Virus record (IMG/VR): IMGVR_UViG_3300044630_006403
Location: 1 to 45,150 of that record
Reading direction: 5' to 3' (one strand)
Length of the DNA stretch: 45,150 bases
DNA from: a virus
Position 1 is the stretch's first letter; every line of letters begins with the position of its first letter. Made by a program: the position numbers and the translations under genes. Below, piece after piece: positions 20,201 to 25,656 of this stretch. Below the pieces are notes generated by a model. The model did not search any database, was not told the DNA's origin, and was given only the letters and a program-made list of their open reading frames with translations.

Positions 20201-23200
20201 TAGTAAGAGGTGAATTATATTATTTCGATGTAAGTGGAGTTTCGGCATCACATCCTTTTGCTTTAAGATTAGCAACAGGTTCAAATGCAGAAGTACCTGG
20301 TACAATAAATAATGATCCAATAAATGGTTTATATGGTAGTGGTTCACTAATAGAATATAGAGTACCGGATAGTGCACCTAATAGTATAGTATACCAATGT
20401 GCGGTTCACTCTAATATGATTGGTATTATACTAATTGTAAATAAAAACGGAACATCGGGAACAAGTGGTACTTCTGGTACATCAGGTACAAGTGGTACTA
20501 ATGGCACTTCGGGTACAAGTGGAACTTCAGGAACAAGTGGAACTTCAGGAACAAGTGGTACTTCTGGTACTTCTGGAACCAGTGGTACATCTGGAACCAG
20601 TGGTACATCCGGAACTTCTGGAACTTCTGGAACAAGTGGTTCATCTGGCAGTAGCGGTACATCAGGTTCATCTGGAAGTAGTGGTTCATCTGGAAGTTCT
20701 GGAAGTAGTGGAACATCTGGAAGTAGTGGTTCATCTGGAAGTAGTGGTTCATCTGGAACAACAGGTTCTGCTGGAACATCGGGTTCATCTGGAACATCTG
20801 GTTCATCTGGAACATCTGGTAGTGGGGGATCATCTGGAAGCAGTGGTTCAAGTGGTTCTTCAGGAAGTAGTGGTTCGTCTGGTACAACTGGTTCAAGCGG
20901 CACATCCGGTAGTGGAGGAACATCTGGTTCTTCTGGCAGTGGAGGAACATCTGGAAGTAATGGTTCCGCTGGTACATCTGGTAGTGGGGGAACATCTGGT
21001 TCATCTGGTACAAGTGGTGTAAGTGGTTCAGCCGGTACTTCGGGTAGTAGCGGTACATCTGGAAGTAGAGGTACTTCAGGTAGTAGCGGTACATCTGGTA
21101 GAGATGGTTCATCTGGAAGTAGTGGTACATCTGGTAGAGATGGTTCATCTGGAAGTAGTGGTACATCTGGTAGAGATGGAACTTCGGGAACATCAGGTAC
21201 AAGTGGAACTTCGGGAACAAGTGGAACTTCAGGAACAAGTGGTACTTCAGGAACAAGTGGTACTTCAGGAACAAGTGGTACTTCAGGAACAAGTGGTACT
21301 TCTGGTACAAGTGGAAGCAGTGGAAGTAGTGGAACATCTGGTACAAGTGGAAGTAGTGGAACAAGCGGAACAAGTGGAACAAGCGGTAGTGGTGGTACTT
21401 CTGGAACTTCTGGAAGTAGTGGTACATCTGGAACTACTGGAAGTAGTGGTACAAGTGGTACATCTGGAACAAGTGGTACATCTGGAACTTCTGGAAGTAG
21501 TGGTACAAGTGGTACATCTGGAACAAGTGGTACATCTGGAACTTCCGGAACGAGTGGAACATCTGGTATAGATGGTACATCTGGGACAAGCGGAACTTCG
21601 GGAACAAATGGAACATCTGGCTCAGCTGGAACTTCGGGTACAAGTGGTATAAGTGGTACTGATGGAACTTCTGGAACATCTGGTATAGATGGAACTTCGG
21701 GAACTTCGGGAACTTCGGGAACAAGTGGTACTTCTGGAACAAGTGGAACCTCGGGAACAAGTGGAACTTCGGGAACAAGTGGAACTGCTGGTTCATCTGG
21801 AACGAGTGGGATAGATGGAACTTCTGGAACTAGTGGAACTAGTGGAAGTAGTGGTACTTCTGGAACTAGTGGTACAAGCGGTACTTCTGGTTTAGATGGA
21901 ACTTTCTTCGGTAGTAGTGGTACATCAGGAACAAGTGGCACTTCTGGTACAAGTGGAAGTAGTGGTACATCAGGAACTAGTGGTACAAGTGGTACATCTG
22001 GTTTAGATGGTACATTCTTTGGAACTAGCGGAACTAGCGGAACTAGCGGAACTAGTGGTACTTCTGGTACTTCTGGGACAAGTGGAACATCGGGAACAAG
22101 TGGTACTTCAGGTACAAGTGGAGTAGATGGAACATTCTTTGGTAGCAGTGGTTCATCGGGAACAAGTGGAACATCTGGTACAAGTGGTAGTAGTGGAACA
22201 AGTGGTACATCAGGAACAAGTGGAACTTCTGGTTTAGATGGTACATTCTTTGGTTCATCTGGAACAAGTGGTACTTCTGGAACATCTGGTACTAATGGAA
22301 CTAGTGGAAGTTCGGGTACTAATGGTACTTCAGGAACATCTGGAACAAGTGGAGTTGATGGTACATTCTTCGGTAGTAGTGGAACTACTGGCACGAGTGG
22401 TACAAGTGGAACTACTGGTACAAGTGGAACTACTGGTACGAGTGGTACTTCTGGGACAAGTGGAGTGGATGGAACCTTCTTTGGAAGTAGTGGAACTACT
22501 GGTACGAGTGGTACTTCTGGTGTAAGTGCTACTGATGGAACTAGTGGTACAAGTGGAACATCTGGTTTAGATGGTACTTTCTTCGGTAGTAGTGGTACAA
22601 GTGGAACTGCTGGAACAAGTGGTACTAATGGTACATCTGGTGTAAGTGGTACTGATGGTACATCCGGAACAAGTGGAACTTCTGGTTTAGATGGCACATT
22701 CTTTGGTTCATCTGGTACAAGTGGTACATCAGGAACTTCTGGAACTGCTGGTATAAGTGGTACAAGTGGTACAAGTGGAAGTAGTGGAACTAGTGGATTA
22801 GATGGTACTTTCTTTGGTTCGTCTGGTACAAGTGGAACCGCGGGAACATCGGGCACTGCTGGAATTAGTGGAAGTAATGGAACAAGTGGTAGTAGTGGAA
22901 CAAGTGGTACATCTGGTTTAGATGGTACATTCTTTGGAAGTAGTGGAAGTAGTGGAACTAGTGGAAGCAATGGTACTAGTGGAATTAGTGGTACATCAGG
23001 AACTTCTGGACTAGGTACAAGTGGAACAAGTGGTAGAGATGGTACATTTTTCGGAAGTAGTGGTTCATCTGGAATTAGTGGAAGTAGTGGAAGTAGTGGG
23101 GTTAGTGGCACTTCGGGAACATCTGGTGTAGGTACAAGTGGTACTTCTGGATTTTTACTACTATCTGGAACTACTGATAACGGAGTATTAACATATATCA

Positions 23201-23607
23201 ATTCATCAGGACAAGGACAGGTTGAGTCAACCCTAACTTTTGATGGTACTATTTTATCAGTAACTGGGCATGTTGCACCGACTACATTTAGAGAAGTTCA
23301 CTCTGCATTAGGTAGTGGAGGAAGTTTTACTATAAATCTCGCTACCGCAAATAACTTTAGTAGAACTGTAACTGGTGGTGGAACAGTGACTGTTGCATTT
23401 AGTAACCCACCTTCTGGTAGAGCATTTGGATTTACTTTAGCATTAACAGATGGTGGTTCCGCTACAATTCAGTGGCCAGCTGGTGTTAGATACGCGGATG
23501 GTACTGCACCTATTTTGACCTCAAGTGGAACGGATGTATTGACATTCTACACATTTGATGCAGGAAGTACTTATTATGGATTTTTAGTTGGACGAAATAT
23601 GAGTTAA
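14245..23607 (+). CDS. Giant collagen-like tail fibre with ~59-residue repeats and two cupredoxin-like domains
   Basis: This 3120-residue protein is a probable trimeric fibre. Residues ~1-210 are TGS/SGS strands. Residues ~210-1600 hold about twenty units of ~59 residues with core SGS(V/I)TASVSPDRGFVVES and FSGSGAGLFDIP, probably a repeated beta-prism-like shaft. Cupredoxin-like domain 1 is at residues ~933-1030 (His969, Cys1015, His1018, Met1021) and domain 2 at ~1963-2066 (His2003, Cys2052, His2055, Met2058). Residues 2069-2969 are an almost pure Gly-X-Y tract rich in GTS and GSS, with eleven DGTFFG interruptions. The last 151 residues (GTTDNGVLTY, then beta strands, then TFDAGSTYYGFLVGRN) form a probable C-terminal head. 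Collagen-like Gly-X-Y tracts form triple helices in phage fibres. The gene has its own promoter-like element, and the next gene starts 2 bases after its stop. Attachment point on the virion is not visible. Confidence 0.8.
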   Translation: MAKSNLLSGRVRVVNPKDVSNDRYQFLDLSQAEPNLGVPDFSASLSGSPAIVVSDSDGNRGFVRSLDLDRVTGQFTGSFTGSFTGDGSELINLPAATFIASGSSTASFVEGDLVVNTNTTILGNLIVSQSIIADQLIVNLISSSVIYSSGSNIFGNEVTDIQQFTGSVQIQTELIANSITASSATGSFTGSFRGDGSGLFNVPAEVAPLIASGSVTASVSDTLGFVVSSSVSGSLFFGDVRLASGSVFSGSGRDLFNIPRSALTEDAQISSLIASGSVTASVSDNFGFVVSSSASGSLFFGDVRLASGSVFSGSGRDLFNIPRSALTEDAQISALIASGSVTASVSPDRGFVVESVDNGSTFSGSIFLSSGSFFSGSGAGLFDIPQSALSQEVFRIASGSITASVSPDRGFVVESEESGSTFSGSIFLSSGSFYSGSGAGLFDIPQSALSQEVFRIASGSITASVSPDRGFVVESVDIGSHFTGSVNVFGSVRSTAGFFSGSGAQLFDIPLSALAEEVTAATKIQSGSVTASVSPVDGFVVISPNSGSLFFGDVKLVSGSVFSGSGAGLFDIPKSALADDVFISNLIASGSITASVSPDRGFVVESEESGSTFSGSVFLSSGSFFSGSGAGLFDIPQSALSQEIFRITSGSVTASVSPERGFVVESEESGSTFSGSIFLSSGSFISGSGIGLFDIPFSALSQELFRISSGSVTASALPDRGFVVESVDSGSTFSGSIFLSSGSFYSGSGAGLFDIPQSALAFEINQIASGSVTASVSPVDGFVVTSFDSGSSFFGDVKLQTGSFSGSGANLFDIPRSALSEEVFRIASGSITASVSPDKGFLVESEESGSTFSGSIFLSSGSFYSGSGAGLFDIPQSAITEDAIRIATGSVTASVDVNTGFVVQSPDFGSTISGSLVIDTTHTNFTPDVTTFEVSNNGFSAYVINGEENPTLTLTEGETYTFNINASGHPFWIKTVNSTGTGNAYNDGVTNNGTDNGTITFVVAIGAPTTLYYNCQFHSSMFGTINIVEASEEAPVNTGVKIIGDTEIDGDITITGSLIISSSNTFRNIGPAQFTGSLFITGGNVIVASGSFFSGSGEGLFDIPRAALADDALISNIMSSGSVTASVSDEFGFVVTSVLSGSIFSGSVFLSSGSFFSGSGEKLINIPRSALTEDALISTEIKSGSVTASVSPDFGFVVISADSGSEFTGSVDVSGSVTAQFFIGDGSQLTNVQAAAAPLIASGSATASVASGDTFVVTSPVSGSQFTGSINVTGSISASLFQGDGSGLFNLDFSEITIASQLIASGSVTASTSPDRGFVVLSADSGSEFTGSINVSGSVTAFSFIGDGSQLTNVQAAAAPLIASGSATASVASGDTFVVTSPVSGSQFTGSISVSGSINVSGSVTIVDGVYTGDGSGLFNIPPEAIENLELDRILSGSALALITTSSFNVNVPISGARFDGDGSGLFNIPPDALENLELDRIVTGSALAVISEPRGLEVNVPTTITGSLTVSGGLFLTGSNLVVGSGSIIIGDGSGLTNITIANLSFETELLNSGSAEARISPNLGLVTNVGVNVGGDLVVSESITAPQIISPNFTGSLSGTYRFDGEGPTASADYNLLRYDENRNYYIPQPEFSLTETVPFENVSDLTITHNLGIRYPVVQIYETGSLGTEEQIIPLAVIPLNENSVRITFSGLTSGHAVIGSGGSLISGTIQGDRVIGTVLSASYAINAGTAENVAGFDSASLSNLSASIAELNLDGYVTTNQTSSMSVFGAVSASYALTASFALNAGGTELYILHTGSIVQTETAKINFSGSGVDVIASGSDGVLVIINGGGGEGGTSDTASYIESINVDGPLGMDSVGFALTASFALNAAGVDTASFLNVNTDTTINASLVISGSLGVSGSVYFGDIDTGSLSQTVLVWDAATNRVEARDLAEASGTSGTAGTSGTSGTSGREGGGLFVVINEGFNYGIEGYADTTFPTLTVVRGELYYFDVSGVSASHPFALRLATGSNAEVPGTINNDPINGLYGSGSLIEYRVPDSAPNSIVYQCAVHSNMIGIILIVNKNGTSGTSGTSGTSGTSGTNGTSGTSGTSGTSGTSGTSGTSGTSGTSGTSGTSGTSGTSGTSGTSGSSGSSGTSGSSGSSGSSGSSGSSGTSGSSGSSGSSGSSGTTGSAGTSGSSGTSGSSGTSGSGGSSGSSGSSGSSGSSGSSGTTGSSGTSGSGGTSGSSGSGGTSGSNGSAGTSGSGGTSGSSGTSGVSGSAGTSGSSGTSGSRGTSGSSGTSGRDGSSGSSGTSGRDGSSGSSGTSGRDGTSGTSGTSGTSGTSGTSGTSGTSGTSGTSGTSGTSGTSGTSGTSGSSGSSGTSGTSGSSGTSGTSGTSGSGGTSGTSGSSGTSGTTGSSGTSGTSGTSGTSGTSGSSGTSGTSGTSGTSGTSGTSGTSGIDGTSGTSGTSGTNGTSGSAGTSGTSGISGTDGTSGTSGIDGTSGTSGTSGTSGTSGTSGTSGTSGTSGTSGTAGSSGTSGIDGTSGTSGTSGSSGTSGTSGTSGTSGLDGTFFGSSGTSGTSGTSGTSGSSGTSGTSGTSGTSGLDGTFFGTSGTSGTSGTSGTSGTSGTSGTSGTSGTSGTSGVDGTFFGSSGSSGTSGTSGTSGSSGTSGTSGTSGTSGLDGTFFGSSGTSGTSGTSGTNGTSGSSGTNGTSGTSGTSGVDGTFFGSSGTTGTSGTSGTTGTSGTTGTSGTSGTSGVDGTFFGSSGTTGTSGTSGVSATDGTSGTSGTSGLDGTFFGSSGTSGTAGTSGTNGTSGVSGTDGTSGTSGTSGLDGTFFGSSGTSGTSGTSGTAGISGTSGTSGSSGTSGLDGTFFGSSGTSGTAGTSGTAGISGSNGTSGSSGTSGTSGLDGTFFGSSGSSGTSGSNGTSGISGTSGTSGLGTSGTSGRDGTFFGSSGSSGISGSSGSSGVSGTSGTSGVGTSGTSGFLLLSGTTDNGVLTYINSSGQGQVESTLTFDGTILSVTGHVAPTTFREVHSALGSGGSFTINLATANNFSRTVTGGGTVTVAFSNPPSGRAFGFTLALTDGGSATIQWPAGVRYADGTAPILTSSGTDVLTFYTFDAGSTYYGFLVGRNMS
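14870..19060 (+). repeat. About twenty ~59-residue shaft repeats in the 3120-residue fibre
   Basis: Successive units begin with (I/L)ASGS(V/I)TASVS and end with GLF(D/N)IP(Q/R)SAL. They are nearly regular at ~177-183 bp from 14870 to 16900, then interrupted by the first cupredoxin-like domain (about 17040-17335). They resume near 17590 and diverge toward shorter units with DGSGLFNIPP or DGSQLTNV. The early units are the most alike (for example those near 15250, 15430 and 16010), so they look like recent tandem duplications. Confidence 0.85.
20449..23151 (+). repeat. Long Gly-X-Y (GTS/GSS) collagen-like tract
   Basis: About 901 codons of Gly-Thr-Ser, Gly-Ser-Ser and variants, a 9-bp period. 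Ser is coded by both AGT and TCN, and Gly and Thr codons also vary. Local perfect arrays exist, for example an 18-bp unit GGAACAAGTGGTACTTCA around 21230-21300 and a 9-bp unit GGAACTAGC around 22020-22050. From 21890 on, DGTFFG inserts occur eleven times and break the Gly-X-Y phase by one residue. Confidence 0.9.
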
Positions 23608-23609
23608 TT

Positions 23610-24497
23610 ATGGGAATATTTAGAAGATTAATACCCTCTGATGAGGAAGTAGTGCCGTTTAGAGTACAGGTAACAACATCAGTATCAAATACTGTGTTTA
23701 CATTGCCATTGGTAAACTATGGCACATTTACACCTAATTTTTCGGTAAATTGGGGCGATGCTAGTAGTGGTACCGTAGTATCAATTACAGACTCGAATAG
23801 AATACACACTTATGTTAATCCTGGAGTTTATACTATAACTATAACAGGTTTTATGCCTGGATGGAAAGTAAATAATAGTTCAGCAATTAGAACCCTTATA
23901 ACTGGAATTATAGATTTTGGTAGAGTTGGATTGAGAACATTAGATTTTTTTGGTTGTGGTAATATAACTTCTATACCTGCATCTGGAACTATGGAAGTTG
24001 GATATGATGGATTGAGTGAAATGGTTTCATTTGCTGGTTTTATGAGAGGTACTGGTATAACAACAATACCTACTGATATATTCCAATCATCACCTTTAGC
24101 ACAAACATTTACAGATAGTTTTTCATTTACATCTATAACTTCGATACCATCTGGTTTATTTTCATCAAATCCTTTAGCATCTGTATTCAGTGGTACATTT
24201 AACGGATGTCAATCACTAAGTTCATATCCATCTAATTTATTTGATGCATGTCCAAATGTAATTAACTTTTCATCTACATTTAGAAATTGTAGAGCTTTAA
24301 CACAACCATTACAATTTACATTTAACACTCAAGTTACCACTTTTGGTAATATTTATAACATGGTTTCAACTACAAACTCTATGAGTGGAACTGCACCAAC
24401 TTTGTGGTTAAGAGTACCTGAACCATTGGGAACTGCGGCATTTAGAAATTGTACTGGATTGAGTAATTTTGCTTCTATACCTGTAAACTTTAAGTAA
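23610..24497 (+). CDS. PKD-like and BspA-like leucine-rich repeat protein
   Basis: This 295-residue protein begins 2 bases after the fibre stop. Residues ~20-85 look like a PKD domain: NYGTFTPNFSVNWGDASSG, then a HTYVNPGVYTITITG strand. The rest has repeats of the kind ITSIPSGLFSSNPLASVFSG and SLSSYPSNLFDACPNVINFS, with I/L-P at each turn and F..C in the next strand. This is the pattern of BspA-like (DUF285-type) surface leucine-rich repeats, common in Bacteroidota. Both domain types bind surfaces or proteins. It may be a fibre tip or an adhesin that decorates the tail. It is unlike the neighbouring fibres in composition, which suggests capture from a bacterial gene, though I cannot test this. 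Confidence 0.75.
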   Translation: MGIFRRLIPSDEEVVPFRVQVTTSVSNTVFTLPLVNYGTFTPNFSVNWGDASSGTVVSITDSNRIHTYVNPGVYTITITGFMPGWKVNNSSAIRTLITGIIDFGRVGLRTLDFFGCGNITSIPASGTMEVGYDGLSEMVSFAGFMRGTGITTIPTDIFQSSPLAQTFTDSFSFTSITSIPSGLFSSNPLASVFSGTFNGCQSLSSYPSNLFDACPNVINFSSTFRNCRALTQPLQFTFNTQVTTFGNIYNMVSTTNSMSGTAPTLWLRVPEPLGTAAFRNCTGLSNFASIPVNFK

Positions 24498-24499
24498 TT

Positions 24500-24946
24500 A
24501 TGTATTTAAGAATAAAAAACGAAACTATTGAATACCCATATACTCTATTACAATTAAGAAGAGATGAGAATACTGTTAGCTTCCCTCAAAATATAACTAA
24601 TGATATTTTGGAAGCATTTGGTGTATATGTGGTGATGCAAACTCCAAAACCAAACGATTATACGAAAACCATAACAGAAGGTACACCGAATTTAGTAGAT
24701 GGTGTATATTATCAAAATTGGGTATTGGAAGATAGTACAGAAAGTGAGATACAGTCTAGAATTGAGTATAAGTGGGATGAAATTAGAAATCTAAGAACTG
24801 AATTATTAAAAGAGTGTGATTGGAGAGTTTTACCTGATAGTCCTGTAGGCGATACTCTTAATAATTGGGTACAATATAGACAAGAATTAAGGAATATAAC
24901 ATCACAAGAAAATCCATTTAATATAGTATGGCCTACTCAACCTTAA
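24500..24946 (+). CDS. Tail-fibre assembly chaperone-like protein
   Basis: This 148-residue protein starts 2 bases after the previous stop. Its C-terminal half reads YKWDEIRNLRTELLKECDWR, then a D-S-P pair, NWVQYRQELRNITSQ and VWPTQP. This order (W..IR..R..LL..CDW, D.P, W..YRQ.LR.I..Q, WP..P) is the hallmark of the phage tail-fibre assembly chaperone family (Pfam Phage_tail_APC type). The N-terminal half is a variable beta domain. Such proteins help fibres fold and trimerise, and are usually beside the fibre gene they serve; here the neighbours are the two giant collagen-like fibres. The family call is strong; which fibre it serves is an inference. Confidence 0.85.
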   Translation: MYLRIKNETIEYPYTLLQLRRDENTVSFPQNITNDILEAFGVYVVMQTPKPNDYTKTITEGTPNLVDGVYYQNWVLEDSTESEIQSRIEYKWDEIRNLRTELLKECDWRVLPDSPVGDTLNNWVQYRQELRNITSQENPFNIVWPTQP

Positions 24947-24969
24947 ATGGGGATAAAAGATAAATAGTT

Positions 24970-24979
24970 TATATTTATA
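24970..24979 (+). promoter_or_regulatory. Putative late promoter element TATATTTATA
   Basis: Exact 10-mer with 15 bases between it and ATG 24995, the shortest spacing of the set. It opens the unit that contains two small proteins and the 2342-residue fibre. Confidence 0.5.
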
Positions 24980-24994
24980 CACAAATAGAATGAT

Positions 24995-25297
24995 ATGAAA
25001 ATACATAGTCCCAGTTTTTCTGGTTCAATAACACAAGATTTAGATAATGCATACGCAGATCTTAGTGGTTCATTCACAGGATCATTCACAGGTTCATTTA
25101 CAGGTGATATTTCAGTAAGTCAGGCAGAATTTGATATATTGACTGTTACAACTCAGACTAATTTATCAGGATCAGTATTTGCATCTGCATCATTTGAGGT
25201 AAACGGAAATGTAAATGTAATAAATGGTGGGGAATTGCAGGTTGAAGGTGTAAATGTATTGGATACTGCAATTGCATTTGCGATAGCATTAGGATAA
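24995..25297 (+). CDS. Short fibre-like protein (SFTGSFTG strand repeats)
   Basis: This 100-residue protein contains LSGSFTGSFTGSFTGDIS, the same strand repeat as the N-terminal part of the 3120-residue fibre (GSFTGSFTGDGS near 14470-14505). It ends in beta strands and a short hydrophobic alanine-rich segment (DTAIAFAIALG). It may be a short fibre base or adaptor, or a relic of a larger fibre gene from which the shaft was lost; I cannot tell which. It stops 12 bases before the next start, so it is probably co-transcribed. Confidence 0.6.
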   Translation: MKIHSPSFSGSITQDLDNAYADLSGSFTGSFTGSFTGDISVSQAEFDILTVTTQTNLSGSVFASASFEVNGNVNVINGGELQVEGVNVLDTAIAFAIALG

Positions 25298-25309
25298 AAA
25301 AATAAAAAA

Positions 25310-25642
25310 ATGGCAAACGTATTTAAGAATAGTGTAACTGGTTCAATTGGAATAACAAACACAAGGGTTTATCAAACACCGATATCTACCGTATCAACGG
25401 TTATTGGATTGAATGTTTCTAATGTAATTTCTAACAACATAAGTGTGAATGTGACGATAACCGATGCAACTGCAACTCAAACGAGATATTTAGTTAGAAA
25501 TGCTTTAATAGTAGAAGGTAGTTCGATGGTGGTTGTTGGAGGTCTACAGAAAGTTGTATTAGAAAGTGGAGATTTTATATCAGTAGTATCATCAGCAGCG
25601 GCATCTGCTGATGTAATTGTTTCAGTTTTAGAGATATCATAA
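25310..25642 (+). CDS. Small beta-rich protein, paralogue of the ends of the 13332 gene
   Basis: This 110-residue protein starts in an A-rich leader (AAAAAAATAAAAAAATGGC). It is a chain of short hydrophobic strands. Residues 20-40 (VYQTPISTVSTVIGLNVSN) and the end (LQKVVLESGDFISVVS, ADVIVSVLEI) match the two ends of the 286-residue protein at 13332. It therefore looks like the simple form of that protein, without the repeat insertion. In both cases the gene lies just before a giant fibre gene. By inference it could be a fibre adaptor or cap. No named family recognised. Confidence 0.6.
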   Translation: MANVFKNSVTGSIGITNTRVYQTPISTVSTVIGLNVSNVISNNISVNVTITDATATQTRYLVRNALIVEGSSMVVVGGLQKVVLESGDFISVVSSAAASADVIVSVLEIS

Positions 25643-25656
25643 AAGTTTTATATTAG

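Noticed and set aside
20406-23201. A 931-residue antisense frame rich in Pro, Leu and Val (and smaller ones within the same tract)
   Set aside because: It is the reverse complement of the Gly-Thr-Ser tract, whose codons cannot easily give stops on the other strand. Composition explains it; no start signal is seen.
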